Source: Micromonospora okii
Lineage (GTDB): Bacteria; Actinomycetota; Actinomycetes; Mycobacteriales; Micromonosporaceae
Assembly: GCF_020884795.1 (NCBI RefSeq)
Contig: NZ_BBZF01000023.1
Coordinates: 177,415 to 241,414 of the forward strand
DNA length: 64,000 nucleotides
Reading direction: 5' to 3'
Of this stretch, positions 44,151 to 53,584 are shown in pieces; the stretch's first letter is position 1, and each line of letters begins with the position of its first letter. Made by a program: the position numbers and the translations under genes. Under the pieces are notes generated by a model, which saw only the letters and a program-made list of their open reading frames with translations, did no database searches and was not told the DNA's origin.

Positions 44151-46895
44151 CTAGCTGTCGCCGCCGGTCTCGCCGACCGGAGCCGCGTTGACGTCGTCGA
44201 TCGCGTACTTCTTCGCCGCCTCGGCGGGCACGGTGGCCGGCACCGCGCCGCGCAGCGCGAGCTGCCGCAGCGTCGCGACCGTCACCGTCTCGGCGTCGAC
44301 GTGGAAGTGCCGGCGCAGCGCGTGCCGGGTGTCCGACATGCCGAACCCGTCCGTGCCCAGCGAGGTGTAGTCACCGGGCACCCAGCGGGAGATCAGGTCC
44401 GGCACCGCGCGCATCCAGTCGCTGACCGCGACCTTCGGCCCGTCGGCGTCGGCCAGCTTCTGCTGCACGTACGGGACGCGCTGCTCCCCGCCCGGGTTGA
44501 GCAGGTTGTGCTCCTCGCACTCCACCGCGTCGCGGCGCAGCTCCGTCCACGAGGTCACCGACCACACGTCGGCGGCCACCCCCCAGTCTTGGGCGAGGAG
44601 CTGCTGCGCCTTGAGCGCCCACTGCATGCCGGTGCCGGAGGCCAGGACGTTCGCCCTCGGGCCGTCGCCGTCGAGCTTCGGGGCCGGCGAGTAGCGGTAG
44701 ATGCCCTTGAGCAGGCCCTCGACGTCCACGTCCGCCGGCTCGGCCGGCTGGTGGATCGGCTCGTTGTAGACCGTCAGGTAGTAGAAGACGTTCTCCGGCC
44801 GCTCCCCGTACATCCGGTGCAGGCCGTTCTCCATGATGTGCGCCAGCTCGAACGCGAACGCCGCGTCGTAGGCGACCACCGCCGGGTTGGTGGCGGCGAG
44901 CAGCAGCGAGTGGCCGTCCTCGTGCTGGAGGCCCTCGCCGTTGAGCGTGGTCCGCCCCGCCGTCGCGCCCAGCACGAAGCCCCGGGCCATCTGGTCGGCC
45001 GCCGCCCAGAAGCCGTCGCCGGTGCGCTGGAAGCCGAACATCGAGTAGAAGATGTACAGCGGGATCATCGGCTCGCCGTGGGTGGCGTACGCGGTGCCGG
45101 CGGCGGTGAACGACGCCACCGAGCCGGCCTCGTTGATGCCCTCGTGCAGGATCTGCCCGGTCGTCGCCTCCTTGTACGACAGGAACAGCTCCCGGTCGAC
45201 GGAGGTGTACCGCTGGCCGTGCGGCGAGTAGATCTTCTGCGTCGGGAAGAGCGAGTCCATGCCGAAGGTGCGGGCCTCGTCCGGGATGATCGGCACCCAG
45301 CGCTTGCCGAACTCCTTGTCCTTCATCACGTCCTTGAGCAGGCGGACGAAGGCCATCGTGGTGGCCACCTTCTGCTTGCCCGAGCCGCGCTTGACGTCGG
45401 AGAAGCGCTCGGTGCCCGGGATCGCCAGCGCCTTGCCGGCGGTCCGCCGTGACGGCAGGTAACCGCCGAGCTGCGCCCGCCGCTCCTTCAGGTACGCGAT
45501 CTCGTCCGACGACTCGCCCGGGTGGAAGTACGGCGGGAGGTACGGGTTCTCCTCCAGCTGCTTGTCCGGGATGTCCAGGTAGAGCCGGTCGCGGAAGAGC
45601 TTCAGGTCGTCCAGCGTCAGCTTCTTCATCTGGTGCGTGGCGTTGCGGCCCTCGAAGTGCGAGCCGAGCGTCCAGCCCTTGATCGTCTTGGCGAGGATCA
45701 CCGTCGGCTGGCCGGTGTGCTCCATCGCCGCCTTGTAGGCCGCGTAGAGCTTGCGGTAGTCGTGGCCACCGCGCTTGAGGTTCCAGATCTCGTCGTCGGT
45801 GAACCCCTCGACCATCTTGCGGGTCCGCTGGTCACGGCCGAAGAAGTGCTCCCGTACGTACGCCCCGGACTCCGCCTTGTAGGTCTGGTAGTCGCCGTCG
45901 GGCGTGGTGTTCATGAGGTTGACCAGCGCGCCGTCGGTGTCGGCGGCGAGCAGCGGGTCCCACTCGCGGCCCCAGACGACCTTGATGACGTTCCAGCCGG
46001 CGCCCCGGAAGAACGCCTCCAGCTCCTGCATGACCTTGCCGTTGCCCCGCACCGGCCCGTCGAGCCGCTGGAGGTTGCAGTTGATCACGAAGGTGAGGTT
46101 GTCCAGCTCCTCGCGGGCGGCCACGCCGATCGCGCCGAGCGACTCGACCTCGTCCATCTCGCCGTCGCCGAGGAACGCCCAGACGCGCTGCTGCGAGGTG
46201 TCCTTGATGCCCCGGTGGTGCAGGTACCGGTTGAACCGGGCCTGGTAGATCGCGTTCAGCGGGCCGAGGCCCATCGAGACGGTGGGGAACTCCCAGAAGT
46301 CCGGCATCAGCCGCGGGTGCGGGTACGAGGGCAGCCCGCCGCCCGGGTGGGACAGCTCCTGGCGGAACCCGTCGAGCTGGTGCTCGCTCAGCCGCCCCTC
46401 CAGGAACGCCCGCGCGTACATGCCGGGGGAGGCGTGGCCCTGGTAGAAGATGTGGTCGCCGCCGCCCGGGTGGTCCTTGCCCCGGAAGAAGTGGTTGAAG
46501 CCCACCTCGTAGAGCGACGCCGAGCTGGCGAAGGTCGAGATGTGGCCGCCGACGCCGATCTCGGGACGCTGCGCGCGGTGCACCAGCATCGCGGCGTTCC
46601 ACCGGATGTACGCCCGGATGCGCCGCTCGATGTGCTCGTCACCGGGGAACCACGGCTCCCGCTCCGGCGGGATCGTGTTGATGTAGTCGGTGGTGGTCAG
46701 CGACGGCACCCCGACCTGGCGCTCGCGCGCGCGCTCCAACAGGCGCAGCATCACGTACCGGGCGCGCTTCGTGCCGCGCTCGTCGATGACCCCGTCGAGC
46801 GAGTCGATCCATTCGCCGGTCTCTTCGGGGTCGATGTCCGGAAGCTGGCTCGGCAGACCGGCGGTGATCACCGGGCGCTTGCGTTCCGTGGCCAC
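44151..46895 (-). CDS. aceE: Pyruvate dehydrogenase E1 component, homodimeric type
   Basis: GTG 46895 follows GAGGGAA. The 914-residue thiamine-diphosphate enzyme decarboxylates pyruvate for the pyruvate dehydrogenase complex. The ThDP/Mg motif starts GDGEMDEVESLGAI and continues to NLTFVINCNLQRLDGPVRGN. GVGGHISTFASSASLYEVGF and the C-terminal transketolase region are present. Length fits AceE. The E2 and E3 genes are not in this window. It is transcribed alone and ends in a strong palindromic terminator. Confidence 0.96.
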   Translation of the reverse strand: MATERKRPVITAGLPSQLPDIDPEETGEWIDSLDGVIDERGTKRARYVMLRLLERARERQVGVPSLTTTDYINTIPPEREPWFPGDEHIERRIRAYIRWNAAMLVHRAQRPEIGVGGHISTFASSASLYEVGFNHFFRGKDHPGGGDHIFYQGHASPGMYARAFLEGRLSEHQLDGFRQELSHPGGGLPSYPHPRLMPDFWEFPTVSMGLGPLNAIYQARFNRYLHHRGIKDTSQQRVWAFLGDGEMDEVESLGAIGVAAREELDNLTFVINCNLQRLDGPVRGNGKVMQELEAFFRGAGWNVIKVVWGREWDPLLAADTDGALVNLMNTTPDGDYQTYKAESGAYVREHFFGRDQRTRKMVEGFTDDEIWNLKRGGHDYRKLYAAYKAAMEHTGQPTVILAKTIKGWTLGSHFEGRNATHQMKKLTLDDLKLFRDRLYLDIPDKQLEENPYLPPYFHPGESSDEIAYLKERRAQLGGYLPSRRTAGKALAIPGTERFSDVKRGSGKQKVATTMAFVRLLKDVMKDKEFGKRWVPIIPDEARTFGMDSLFPTQKIYSPHGQRYTSVDRELFLSYKEATTGQILHEGINEAGSVASFTAAGTAYATHGEPMIPLYIFYSMFGFQRTGDGFWAAADQMARGFVLGATAGRTTLNGEGLQHEDGHSLLLAATNPAVVAYDAAFAFELAHIMENGLHRMYGERPENVFYYLTVYNEPIHQPAEPADVDVEGLLKGIYRYSPAPKLDGDGPRANVLASGTGMQWALKAQQLLAQDWGVAADVWSVTSWTELRRDAVECEEHNLLNPGGEQRVPYVQQKLADADGPKVAVSDWMRAVPDLISRWVPGDYTSLGTDGFGMSDTRHALRRHFHVDAETVTVATLRQLALRGAVPATVPAEAAKKYAIDDVNAAPVGETGGDS

Positions 46896-47066
46896 AGGCG
46901 TTCCCTCGGTTGTGTGTGGGACAGGTCTCTAGACGCCATCCTGCCTCGTTAGACAGCCGCCGTCACGTCACCCTCCCCCAGACGCGACGCCGGACACAGG
47001 TACCCGCCGGTAACCTTCGAGCGCACTTCGATCAGCCCGATTGCGCGGGCCCCCTACCGTCGGGGC

Positions 47067-47264
47067 ATGACTGTGCCATGGGCGACGGCGGGCGCACTCG
47101 TACTGACCGGTGTACTGGCTGTCGCGCTGGCCGTCCTCCGGCTCGCCGGTGGCGACCTCTCCGCGGCCCCGGCCGGGCTCTTCGGCCTGGCCCTGCTGGC
47201 GACGGGCCTGGCCCTGGCGAGCCGGCCCGGCGAGGGCTGCTCCGGCGACGGCGGCGGCCGCTGA
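47067..47264 (+). CDS. Small membrane protein (65 aa)
   Basis: ATG 47067 begins a protein with two hydrophobic segments (ATAGALVLTGVLAVALAVLR and AGLFGLALLATGLALASRPG) and a Gly/Asp/Ser C-terminus. There is no clear ribosome binding site, but CTACCGT lies about 13 nt upstream, so a leaderless mRNA is possible. The function is unknown. It is divergent from aceE. Confidence 0.5.
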   Translation: MTVPWATAGALVLTGVLAVALAVLRLAGGDLSAAPAGLFGLALLATGLALASRPGEGCSGDGGGR

Positions 47265-47353
47265 CCCTGCCGAGGCTGGCGGCGGCCGGTTCGGTCGTGC
47301 CCCGGGGCGGCGGTTGCCGGCGGGCGCGGCGCGCCTCGGGCAGAATGCGCCGT

Positions 47354-47758
47354 ATGCGCACCGAGGTGATCACCGTCCAGACCGGGTCCCGGCCGACCGT
47401 CCGGGACATCACCGCCGAGGCGGAGCGGTTCGTCTCCGGTGCCGGCGACGGGTTGCTGCACGTCTTCGTGCCGCACGCCACCGCCGGCCTCGCGGTGATC
47501 GAGACCGGCTCCGGCTCCGACGAGGACCTGCTCCGGGCCCTGGACGACCTGCTGCCCACCGACGACCGCTGGCAGCACCGGCACGGCTCGCCGGGCCACG
47601 GGCGCGACCACGTGCTGCCGGCGTTCGTCCCCCCGTACGCGACCCTGCCGGTGATCGACGGCCGACTCGCCCTCGGCACCTGGCAGTCGATCTGCCTGGT
47701 CGACACGAACGCCGACAACCCCACCCGCAAGGTCCGCTTCACCCTCCTCCCCGCCTGA
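47354..47758 (+). CDS. YjbQ/UPF0047 family protein
   Basis: ATG 47354 gives the usual start RTEVITVQTGSRPTVRDITA; ATG 47345 is an alternative. The 134-residue protein contains LLHVFVPHATAGLAVIETGS, HRHGSPGHGRDHVLPAFV and TWQSICLVDTN, the conserved blocks of the family. Members show weak thiamine-phosphate synthase activity in vitro, but the true role is unsettled. The His residues probably bind a metal. CAGAAT just upstream may be a -10 element of a leaderless transcript. Confidence 0.9.
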   Translation: MRTEVITVQTGSRPTVRDITAEAERFVSGAGDGLLHVFVPHATAGLAVIETGSGSDEDLLRALDDLLPTDDRWQHRHGSPGHGRDHVLPAFVPPYATLPVIDGRLALGTWQSICLVDTNADNPTRKVRFTLLPA

Positions 47759-47772
47759 CCCACCCCACCCGG

Positions 47773-49452
47773 TCAGGGGCGGCGGGTCTCCTGCTCGACG
47801 GTCTGCCGGCCCTGGTCGGCGGGCGGGACGGTGGTGCGGGCGGCCGACGGCAGCGGGTTGTCCGCCGTCCGGTGCAGGCCGGGCACCCGGTCCTCGATCA
47901 CGAACGAGGCGCGGGTGTGCGCGGGCGCGCCCTCCCGGCTCACGTACGGCAGCACGTCGAAGTCGGCGGTGAGCTGCCCCGGGGTGACCGTCGTGCGGAC
48001 GTACCCCCGGAGGTTGTTGTGGAAGCGCAGATGCGGGTTGAACGCGAGCCACGGGTGGGAGCCGGTCGCGGAGTCCGCGCCGTCGCCGCCGGACGTGATC
48101 GAGGAGCAGACCAGCTCGCTGCCGACCGTGCGGGACGTCGGGTCGGCGTAGTCGAGCTTCAGGTCGCTGGCCCAGTGGGCGTGCACGTCGCCGGTGAGCA
48201 CCACCGGGTTGCGCACCCCGGCGGCCAGCCAGCCCCGGGTGATCCGGTCCCGGGAGGCGACGTAGCCGTCCCAGGCGTCCATGCTGGTGACCGTCAGCGG
48301 GCCGGCGTTGTTGTCCCGCTGGGCGAAGAAGACCTGCTGGCCCAGGATGTCCCAGCGGGCGTCCGAGCGGCGGAAGCCGTCCAGCAGCCACGCCTCCTGC
48401 TCCGCCCCCGTGATCGAGCGGGCCGGGTCGGCCGCCGCCGCGCAGCTCTTGTAGCCGTCGCCGCACGCCTGGTCATCGCGGTACTGCCGGGTGTCGAGCA
48501 TGTGGAACGTGGCGAGCCGTCCCCAGCGCACCCGCCGGTAGAGCTGCATGTCGACGCCGCGCGGCACGGAGGTGCGGCGCAGCGGCATGTTCTCGTAGTA
48601 CGCCTGGAACGCCGCCGCCCGCCGGGCCAGGAACTCCGCGTCCGGGGCCTCGGGCACCTCGTCGGCCCAGTTGTTCTCGACCTCGTGGTCGTCGAAGACC
48701 ACCACCCAGGGCGCCACCGCGTGCGCCGCCCGCAGGTCCGGGTCGGTCTTGTACTGGGCGTGCCGCTGCCGGTAGTTCGCCAGCGTCCGGGTCTCCGGCC
48801 CCTCGTGGTCGCGCGGGTTCCCGCCGGGGACCGTGTAGGTGTCCTTCGCGTACTCGTACTGGTAGTCGCCGAGGTGCAGGATCAGCTCCGGCTCCGTCTC
48901 GGCCAGCCGGCGGTACGCGGTGAAGTAGCCGTGCTCGTACTGCGAGCAGGAGACGAAGCCCATCGCCAGGGCGGACGGCAGGCTGCCGAGGGCGGGCGCG
49001 GTGCGGGTGCGCCCGACGGGGGAGAGGTGCCCCTCGGCACGGAACCGGTAGAAGTACTCCCGCCCGGGCAGCAGCCCGGACAGCTCCACGTGCACGCTGT
49101 GCGCCGACTCGGGCCGGGCGACGCTCACCCCGCGCCGCACCACGTACCGGAACCGCTCGTCGGCGGCGACCTCCCAGGCCACCTCCACCGGCCGGGACGG
49201 CGCGCCGCCGAGGCCGTCCTCGGCGAGGGGCTGCGGGGCCAGCCGGGTCCACAGCACGAAGCCCTCGTGATCGGGGTCGCCGGAGGCCACCCCGAGGGTG
49301 AACGGGTCCTGCCGCAGCGGCCGGGCCGCCGCCGCGCCGGTCGCCAGTGGCACCCCGGCCACCGCGCCGGCCGCCGGGGGCATCCCGGCCACCGCGCCGG
49401 CGCCGCCCAGGGCCGCGCCGGAGAGCAGGATCGTGCGTCGGGACAGTGCCAC
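47773..49452 (-). CDS. phoD: PhoD-type alkaline phosphatase, Tat-exported
   Basis: The 559-residue protein has a twin-arginine signal (ALSRRTILLSGAALGGAGAV). The PhoD fold follows: an N-terminal domain with FTLGVASGDPDHEGFVLWTR, then the metal centre with GFVSCSQYEHGYFTAYR, LHLGDYQYEY, FDDHEVENNW and LTGDVHAHW. Such Ca/Fe-dependent enzymes release phosphate from phosphodiesters and monoesters outside the cell. A weak PHO-box-like repeat lies upstream (49500-49520). Confidence 0.94.
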   Translation of the reverse strand: MALSRRTILLSGAALGGAGAVAGMPPAAGAVAGVPLATGAAAARPLRQDPFTLGVASGDPDHEGFVLWTRLAPQPLAEDGLGGAPSRPVEVAWEVAADERFRYVVRRGVSVARPESAHSVHVELSGLLPGREYFYRFRAEGHLSPVGRTRTAPALGSLPSALAMGFVSCSQYEHGYFTAYRRLAETEPELILHLGDYQYEYAKDTYTVPGGNPRDHEGPETRTLANYRQRHAQYKTDPDLRAAHAVAPWVVVFDDHEVENNWADEVPEAPDAEFLARRAAAFQAYYENMPLRRTSVPRGVDMQLYRRVRWGRLATFHMLDTRQYRDDQACGDGYKSCAAAADPARSITGAEQEAWLLDGFRRSDARWDILGQQVFFAQRDNNAGPLTVTSMDAWDGYVASRDRITRGWLAAGVRNPVVLTGDVHAHWASDLKLDYADPTSRTVGSELVCSSITSGGDGADSATGSHPWLAFNPHLRFHNNLRGYVRTTVTPGQLTADFDVLPYVSREGAPAHTRASFVIEDRVPGLHRTADNPLPSAARTTVPPADQGRQTVEQETRRP

Positions 49453-49517
49453 GGTTGCCTCCCCAGAGTCCGTACTTCTCGACTCGGGCAGCCTCGCGGT
49501 CGCGGGTGTCGCTGAGG

Positions 49518-49570
49518 TGAAAGGAAGGGCCCCTTGTTATCGCTTTTTGCCTAACAAGGGCCCCTTCCTA
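49518..49570. repeat. Intergenic palindromic repeat, copy 8
   Basis: AAAGGAAGGGCCCCTTGTTA, centre TCGCTTTTTGCC, and TAACAAGGGCCCCTTCCTAA form a near-perfect hairpin upstream of phoD. Confidence 0.85.
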
Positions 49571-49670
49571 ACCGGCCCGCTGGCCTGGCCGGCTCCCGCT
49601 GGGCGGCTTCTCCGCCGGCCCCGCTGTGCGGGCGGCGCGGGACGAAGCCGGGGGAGGCGCCGGGAAGAGG

Positions 49671-49726
49671 GGTGAGAAGGGAGCCCTTCTCTACCGTATG
49701 CGTTAACAAGGTGCCCTTCCTTACAC
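49671..49726. repeat. Intergenic palindromic repeat, copy 9 (reverse orientation)
   Basis: GGTGAGAAGGGAGCCCTTCT, centre CTACCGTATGCG, and TTAACAAGGTGCCCTTCCTT lie about 100 bp from copy 8 in opposite orientation. It is the last copy seen in the window. Confidence 0.85.
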
Positions 49727-49770
49727 CCAGGCCAGGCGGGTGAGCGACGCGCCGGACGTACCCTTGCGGC

Positions 49771-50253
49771 ATGGCGCAGCCCAGCCCCGCACGGACCGGA
49801 CCCGCCGCCGCGGACCGTGCCCGTCTCGCCGGGGACGCCGTGCGCCGGATCATGCACGTCGCCTCGGCCATCCGGCACCACCAGGACGTCGAGGTGGCCG
49901 ACCTCGGGCTCACCCCGGCCGTCGCGCGGGCCCTGCACGAGTTGGACCCCGACCGTCCGCTGCCCGCCCGCGACCTGGCCGAGCGGCTGCGCTGCGACCG
50001 GTCCAACGTGACCGCGCTGGTCGACCGGCTGGAGCAGGCGGGCCTCGTGGAGCGCCGGCCCGACCCGGCCGACCGGCGGCAGCGCACCCTCGTGGTCACC
50101 GGGGACGGCCGGCGGGTGCGCGAGCGGGTCCACCGGGCCCTGTCGGACTCCCGACTCCTCGCCGGGCTCACGGACACCGAGTTGGCCACCCTGCGGGACC
50201 TGGTGTGGAAGATCTCCGACGGCGGCTGCCCCGAGCGGTGCGGCGCCGAGTAG
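49771..50253 (+). CDS. MarR family transcriptional regulator
   Basis: The 160-residue protein has the MarR winged helix: RPLPARDLAERLRCDRSNVT, then ALVDRLEQAGLVERRPDPAD, with the wing DRRQRTLVVTGDGRR. Helices at both ends form the dimer interface. It lies 50 bp upstream of the fused E1 dehydrogenase in the same direction and may control it. There is a Cys pair near the C-terminus (GGCPERCGAE) that could make it redox responsive (inference). Confidence 0.9.
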   Translation: MAQPSPARTGPAAADRARLAGDAVRRIMHVASAIRHHQDVEVADLGLTPAVARALHELDPDRPLPARDLAERLRCDRSNVTALVDRLEQAGLVERRPDPADRRQRTLVVTGDGRRVRERVHRALSDSRLLAGLTDTELATLRDLVWKISDGGCPERCGAE

Positions 50254-50303
50254 CCGACACCGGAGGAACGTGTCCGAGTGGGCGACGGAGCGCCAAGTCG
50301 GTA

Positions 50304-52952
50304 ATGCTGTCCGACGTGACCACCCCGCAAGATCTCGACGACCGGTTCCGGGAGGCCCTCGCCGGGCTCGCCACCCCGTCGCGGCCGCGTGACCCGGCAG
50401 AGCCCGTCCGCGACGGCGCGCCGCTGACCGGGGCGCAACTGCTGGACGTCTTCGACGCCCAGGTCACCAGCCGGCAACTCGACCTCGCCGGGCGGTGGCT
50501 GCGCAGCTTCGGCGAGGGCTTCTACACCATCAGCTCGGCCGGGCACGAGGGCAACGCCGCGCTCGCCGCCGCGCTGCGCCCCGACGACCCCGCCCTGCTG
50601 CACTACCGCTCGGGCGCGTTCTACTGCCTCCGCGCCGCCCAGGCCGCCGGGGAGACCGCCTTCCCGGACGCGACGCCCGCCTTCCCCGCGCCGGAGCCCG
50701 CGTCCCCGGGCGGGCGGACCGCCGCCGGCCCCCACGCGTCGACCGCTGGCCCCGACGCGTCGACCGCCGGGCACGGCGTGGACGGCCGGGACAGGGGAGG
50801 CCGGGACGGGGACGGCCGGGACGGGGAAGGTCGCCCCGACGCCGCCCGGGACCGGGCCGGGCTCGTCGCACCGACCGGCGGCGGGGCGGCGACCGGCCCC
50901 GACGCGCCCGAGTCCCGGAGCGAGACCCCCGACGGTACGGCGGTGCCCGGCGACCGGGCCCCGGGAAGCGCCGCCGAGGACGCGTACGCCGGGGCGGCCC
51001 GGGACGTGCTGCGCGGGATCGCCGCCTCGGCCCGGGAGCCCATCGCCGGGGGCCGGCACAAGGTCTTCGGCCGCGCGGACCTCGCGATCGTGCCGACCAC
51101 GTCCACCATCGCCTCGCACCTGCCCCGCGCGGTCGGCACCGGACTGGCGCTGGAGCGGCTGCGCCGACGCGACCCGGCCGGGCGGCGGGCCGGGGCGGAC
51201 CCGGCCGGCGACGTCGGGCACCCGCCGCGCTCGCCCTGGCCGCCGGACGCCATCGTGGTCTGCTCGTTCGGCGACGCCTCCGTCAACCACGCCAGCGCCA
51301 CCGCCGCGTTCAACACCGCCGGCTGGTACGACCACACGGGGCTGCGCATCCCGGTGCTTTTCGTCTGCGAGGACAACGGGCTCGGCATCAGCGTCCGCTC
51401 GCCGAAGGGCTGGGTGGAGGCGACGCTGCGGGCCAGGCCCGGCATCCGGTACTTCGCCGCCGACGGCACCGACCCGGTCGACACGTACCGGACGGCGGTC
51501 GAGGCCGCCGAGTGGGTGCGCCGGCACCGGCGGCCGGCCGTGCTGCACCTGACCACCGTACGGCTGATGGGGCACGCCGGGGCCGACGCGGAGGCCGCGT
51601 ACCGGGGCACCGCCGAGGTGACCGCGGACCTGGCGCGTGACCCGCTGCTGGCCACCGCGCGGCTGCTGGTCGCCGCGGGCGTCGCGACCGCCGAGGAGCT
51701 GCTGGCCCGGTACGACGAGCGCGGCTGGCAGGTGCGCCGGATCGCCGAGGAGGTCATCGGCGAGCCGAAACTCGCCTCCGCGGCCGAGGTGGTGGCCGAG
51801 ACCGCGCCCCGCCGCCCGGCCCGGGTTGCGCGGGCGGTGGCCGACGCGGCGGCCAGGGCGGGCGGGCCCGGCGCGGCGATCCGCGCCGACGCGTTCGGCG
51901 GCCGGCCGCCCGAGCGCACCGGCCGGCTCACCCTGGCGCAGAGCATCAACGCCGCCCTCGCCGACGGGATGCTCGACCACCCCGGCATGGTCGCCTTCGG
52001 CGAGGACGTCGCCGCAAAGGGCGGGGTGTACGGGGTGACCAAGGGGCTGCGCGACCGGTTCGGCCCGGCCCGGGTCTTCGACACGCTGCTCGACGAGACC
52101 TCGATCCTCGGGCTCGGGCTGGGCGCCGGGCTGGCCGGGCTGCTGCCGGTGCCCGAGATTCAGTACCTGGCGTACCTGCACAACGCCGAGGACCAGGTGC
52201 GCGGAGAGGCCGCCACCATGCGATTCTTCTCCTCGGGGGCGTTCCGCAACCCGATGGTGGTGCGGGTGGCCGGGCTGGCGTACCAGGAGGGGTTCGGCGG
52301 GCACTTCCACAACGACAACTCCCTGGCGGTGCTGCGGGACGTGCCGGGCCTGGTGATCGCGGTGCCGGCCCGCCCGGACGACGCCGCGCCGATGCTGCGC
52401 ACCTGCCTGGCGAGCGCGGCGGTGGACGGCAGCGTCTGCGTGGTCGTCGAGCCGATCGCGCTCTACCACACCCGCGACCTGTACGCCGAGGGTGACGGCG
52501 AGTGGCTGGCCGAGTACGCCGGGCCGGAGGAGTGGGCCGCCGGCCACGTGCCGGTCGGCCGGGCCCGCGTGTACGGCGTCGGCTCGGCCGAGGACCTCAC
52601 GATCGTCACGTTCGGTAACGGGGTGCCGATGTCGCTGCGCGCCGCCGCCGCCCTCGCCGAGGAGGGGGTGGGCAGCCGCGTCGTCGACCTGCGCTGGATC
52701 GCGCCGCTGCCGGTGGCGGATATCGTGCGGGAAGCCTCGGCGACCGGCCGGGTGCTGGTCGTGGACGAGACCCGCCGCTCCGGCGGGGTCGGCGAGGGGG
52801 TGATCGCGGCGTTGGTCGACGGCGGTTACGTCGGCGCGGCGCGGCGAGTCGCCGGAGTTGACTCGTTTGTACCATTAGGTCCGGCAGCGCGTGAGGTGCT
52901 GGTCACGGAGGAGGCCATCACCCAGGGTGCCCGCACGCTGCTGGCACGGTAA
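50304..52952 (+). CDS. Fused alpha-beta E1 of a 2-oxoacid (branched-chain type) dehydrogenase
   Basis: The 882-residue protein joins E1-alpha and E1-beta. The alpha half has the ThDP motif CSFGDASVNHASATAAFNTA and FVCEDNGLGISVRSPKGWVE. The beta half begins near TLAQSINAALADGMLDHPGM and ends ITQGARTLLAR. It decarboxylates 2-oxoacids such as branched-chain keto acids. Residues about 116-226 are a low-complexity Asp/Gly/Arg/Pro/Ala insertion between GAFYCLRAAQAAG and RDVLRGIAASAREPIAGGRH, where family members are usually continuous. No E2 or E3 gene is adjacent. ATG 50304 is the start; GTG 50316 is possible. Confidence 0.88.
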   Translation: MLSDVTTPQDLDDRFREALAGLATPSRPRDPAEPVRDGAPLTGAQLLDVFDAQVTSRQLDLAGRWLRSFGEGFYTISSAGHEGNAALAAALRPDDPALLHYRSGAFYCLRAAQAAGETAFPDATPAFPAPEPASPGGRTAAGPHASTAGPDASTAGHGVDGRDRGGRDGDGRDGEGRPDAARDRAGLVAPTGGGAATGPDAPESRSETPDGTAVPGDRAPGSAAEDAYAGAARDVLRGIAASAREPIAGGRHKVFGRADLAIVPTTSTIASHLPRAVGTGLALERLRRRDPAGRRAGADPAGDVGHPPRSPWPPDAIVVCSFGDASVNHASATAAFNTAGWYDHTGLRIPVLFVCEDNGLGISVRSPKGWVEATLRARPGIRYFAADGTDPVDTYRTAVEAAEWVRRHRRPAVLHLTTVRLMGHAGADAEAAYRGTAEVTADLARDPLLATARLLVAAGVATAEELLARYDERGWQVRRIAEEVIGEPKLASAAEVVAETAPRRPARVARAVADAAARAGGPGAAIRADAFGGRPPERTGRLTLAQSINAALADGMLDHPGMVAFGEDVAAKGGVYGVTKGLRDRFGPARVFDTLLDETSILGLGLGAGLAGLLPVPEIQYLAYLHNAEDQVRGEAATMRFFSSGAFRNPMVVRVAGLAYQEGFGGHFHNDNSLAVLRDVPGLVIAVPARPDDAAPMLRTCLASAAVDGSVCVVVEPIALYHTRDLYAEGDGEWLAEYAGPEEWAAGHVPVGRARVYGVGSAEDLTIVTFGNGVPMSLRAAAALAEEGVGSRVVDLRWIAPLPVADIVREASATGRVLVVDETRRSGGVGEGVIAALVDGGYVGAARRVAGVDSFVPLGPAAREVLVTEEAITQGARTLLAR

Positions 52953-53064
52953 ATTCCGTTACACCCGGTGCGCCACTTGCGCGGGGAGCCGCGAGTGTGT
53001 GGACTTTGCCTGACGGCGTCGCAGCGATGCCGCGGGCGAGGATGAGATGAGGAGGCACGCGACA

Positions 53065-53502
53065 GTGAGCGCGACCGCTGGTCAGGCCGCCGACGGGGTA
53101 CGCAGCCTGGCGGACCGGTTCGGGATCGAGCCGGGGATGGTCGTCATGGAGATGGGGTACGACGAAGACGTCGACCAGGATCTCCGGGACGCCCTGACCG
53201 ACCGCTGTGGAGAACTGGTCGACGAGGACACCGACGAGGTGGTCGACGCGGTGCTGGTCTGGTACCGCGACGGCGACGGTGATCTCTTCGAGCTGCTCGT
53301 CGACGCCCTCGGCCCGCTGGCCGACAACGGCGTCGTGTGGCTGCTGACCCCCAAGGCCGGGCGGGAGGGTCACGTCGAGCCGAGCGACATCGCGGAGTCC
53401 GCGCCCACCGCCGGTTTGCAGCAGACCTCGACCGTCAACGCCGGCCGGGACTGGAGCGGTGCCCGCCTGGTGCTGCGGCGCGGGGCCAAGGCCAAGAAGT
53501 AG
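53065..53502 (+). CDS. DUF3052 family protein
   Basis: GTG 53065 has GGAGG 9 nt upstream; ATG 53047 is an alternative that would place that site inside the gene. The 145-residue acidic protein shows LADRFGIEPGMVVMEMGYDE, LVWYRDGDGDLFELLVDALG and WLLTPKAGREGHVEPSDIAE. This family is conserved in actinobacteria; the Mycobacterium tuberculosis member (Rv2239c) sits beside ahpE and near aceE, as here. The function is unknown. Confidence 0.9.
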   Translation: MSATAGQAADGVRSLADRFGIEPGMVVMEMGYDEDVDQDLRDALTDRCGELVDEDTDEVVDAVLVWYRDGDGDLFELLVDALGPLADNGVVWLLTPKAGREGHVEPSDIAESAPTAGLQQTSTVNAGRDWSGARLVLRRGAKAKK

Positions 53503-53584
53503 GCGCGTGACCCACACCACCCGGCGGCACACCGCCGGGTGTGGCAGGCTGACGCCACCTCCACACCCAACGCAAGGAGTTCGC

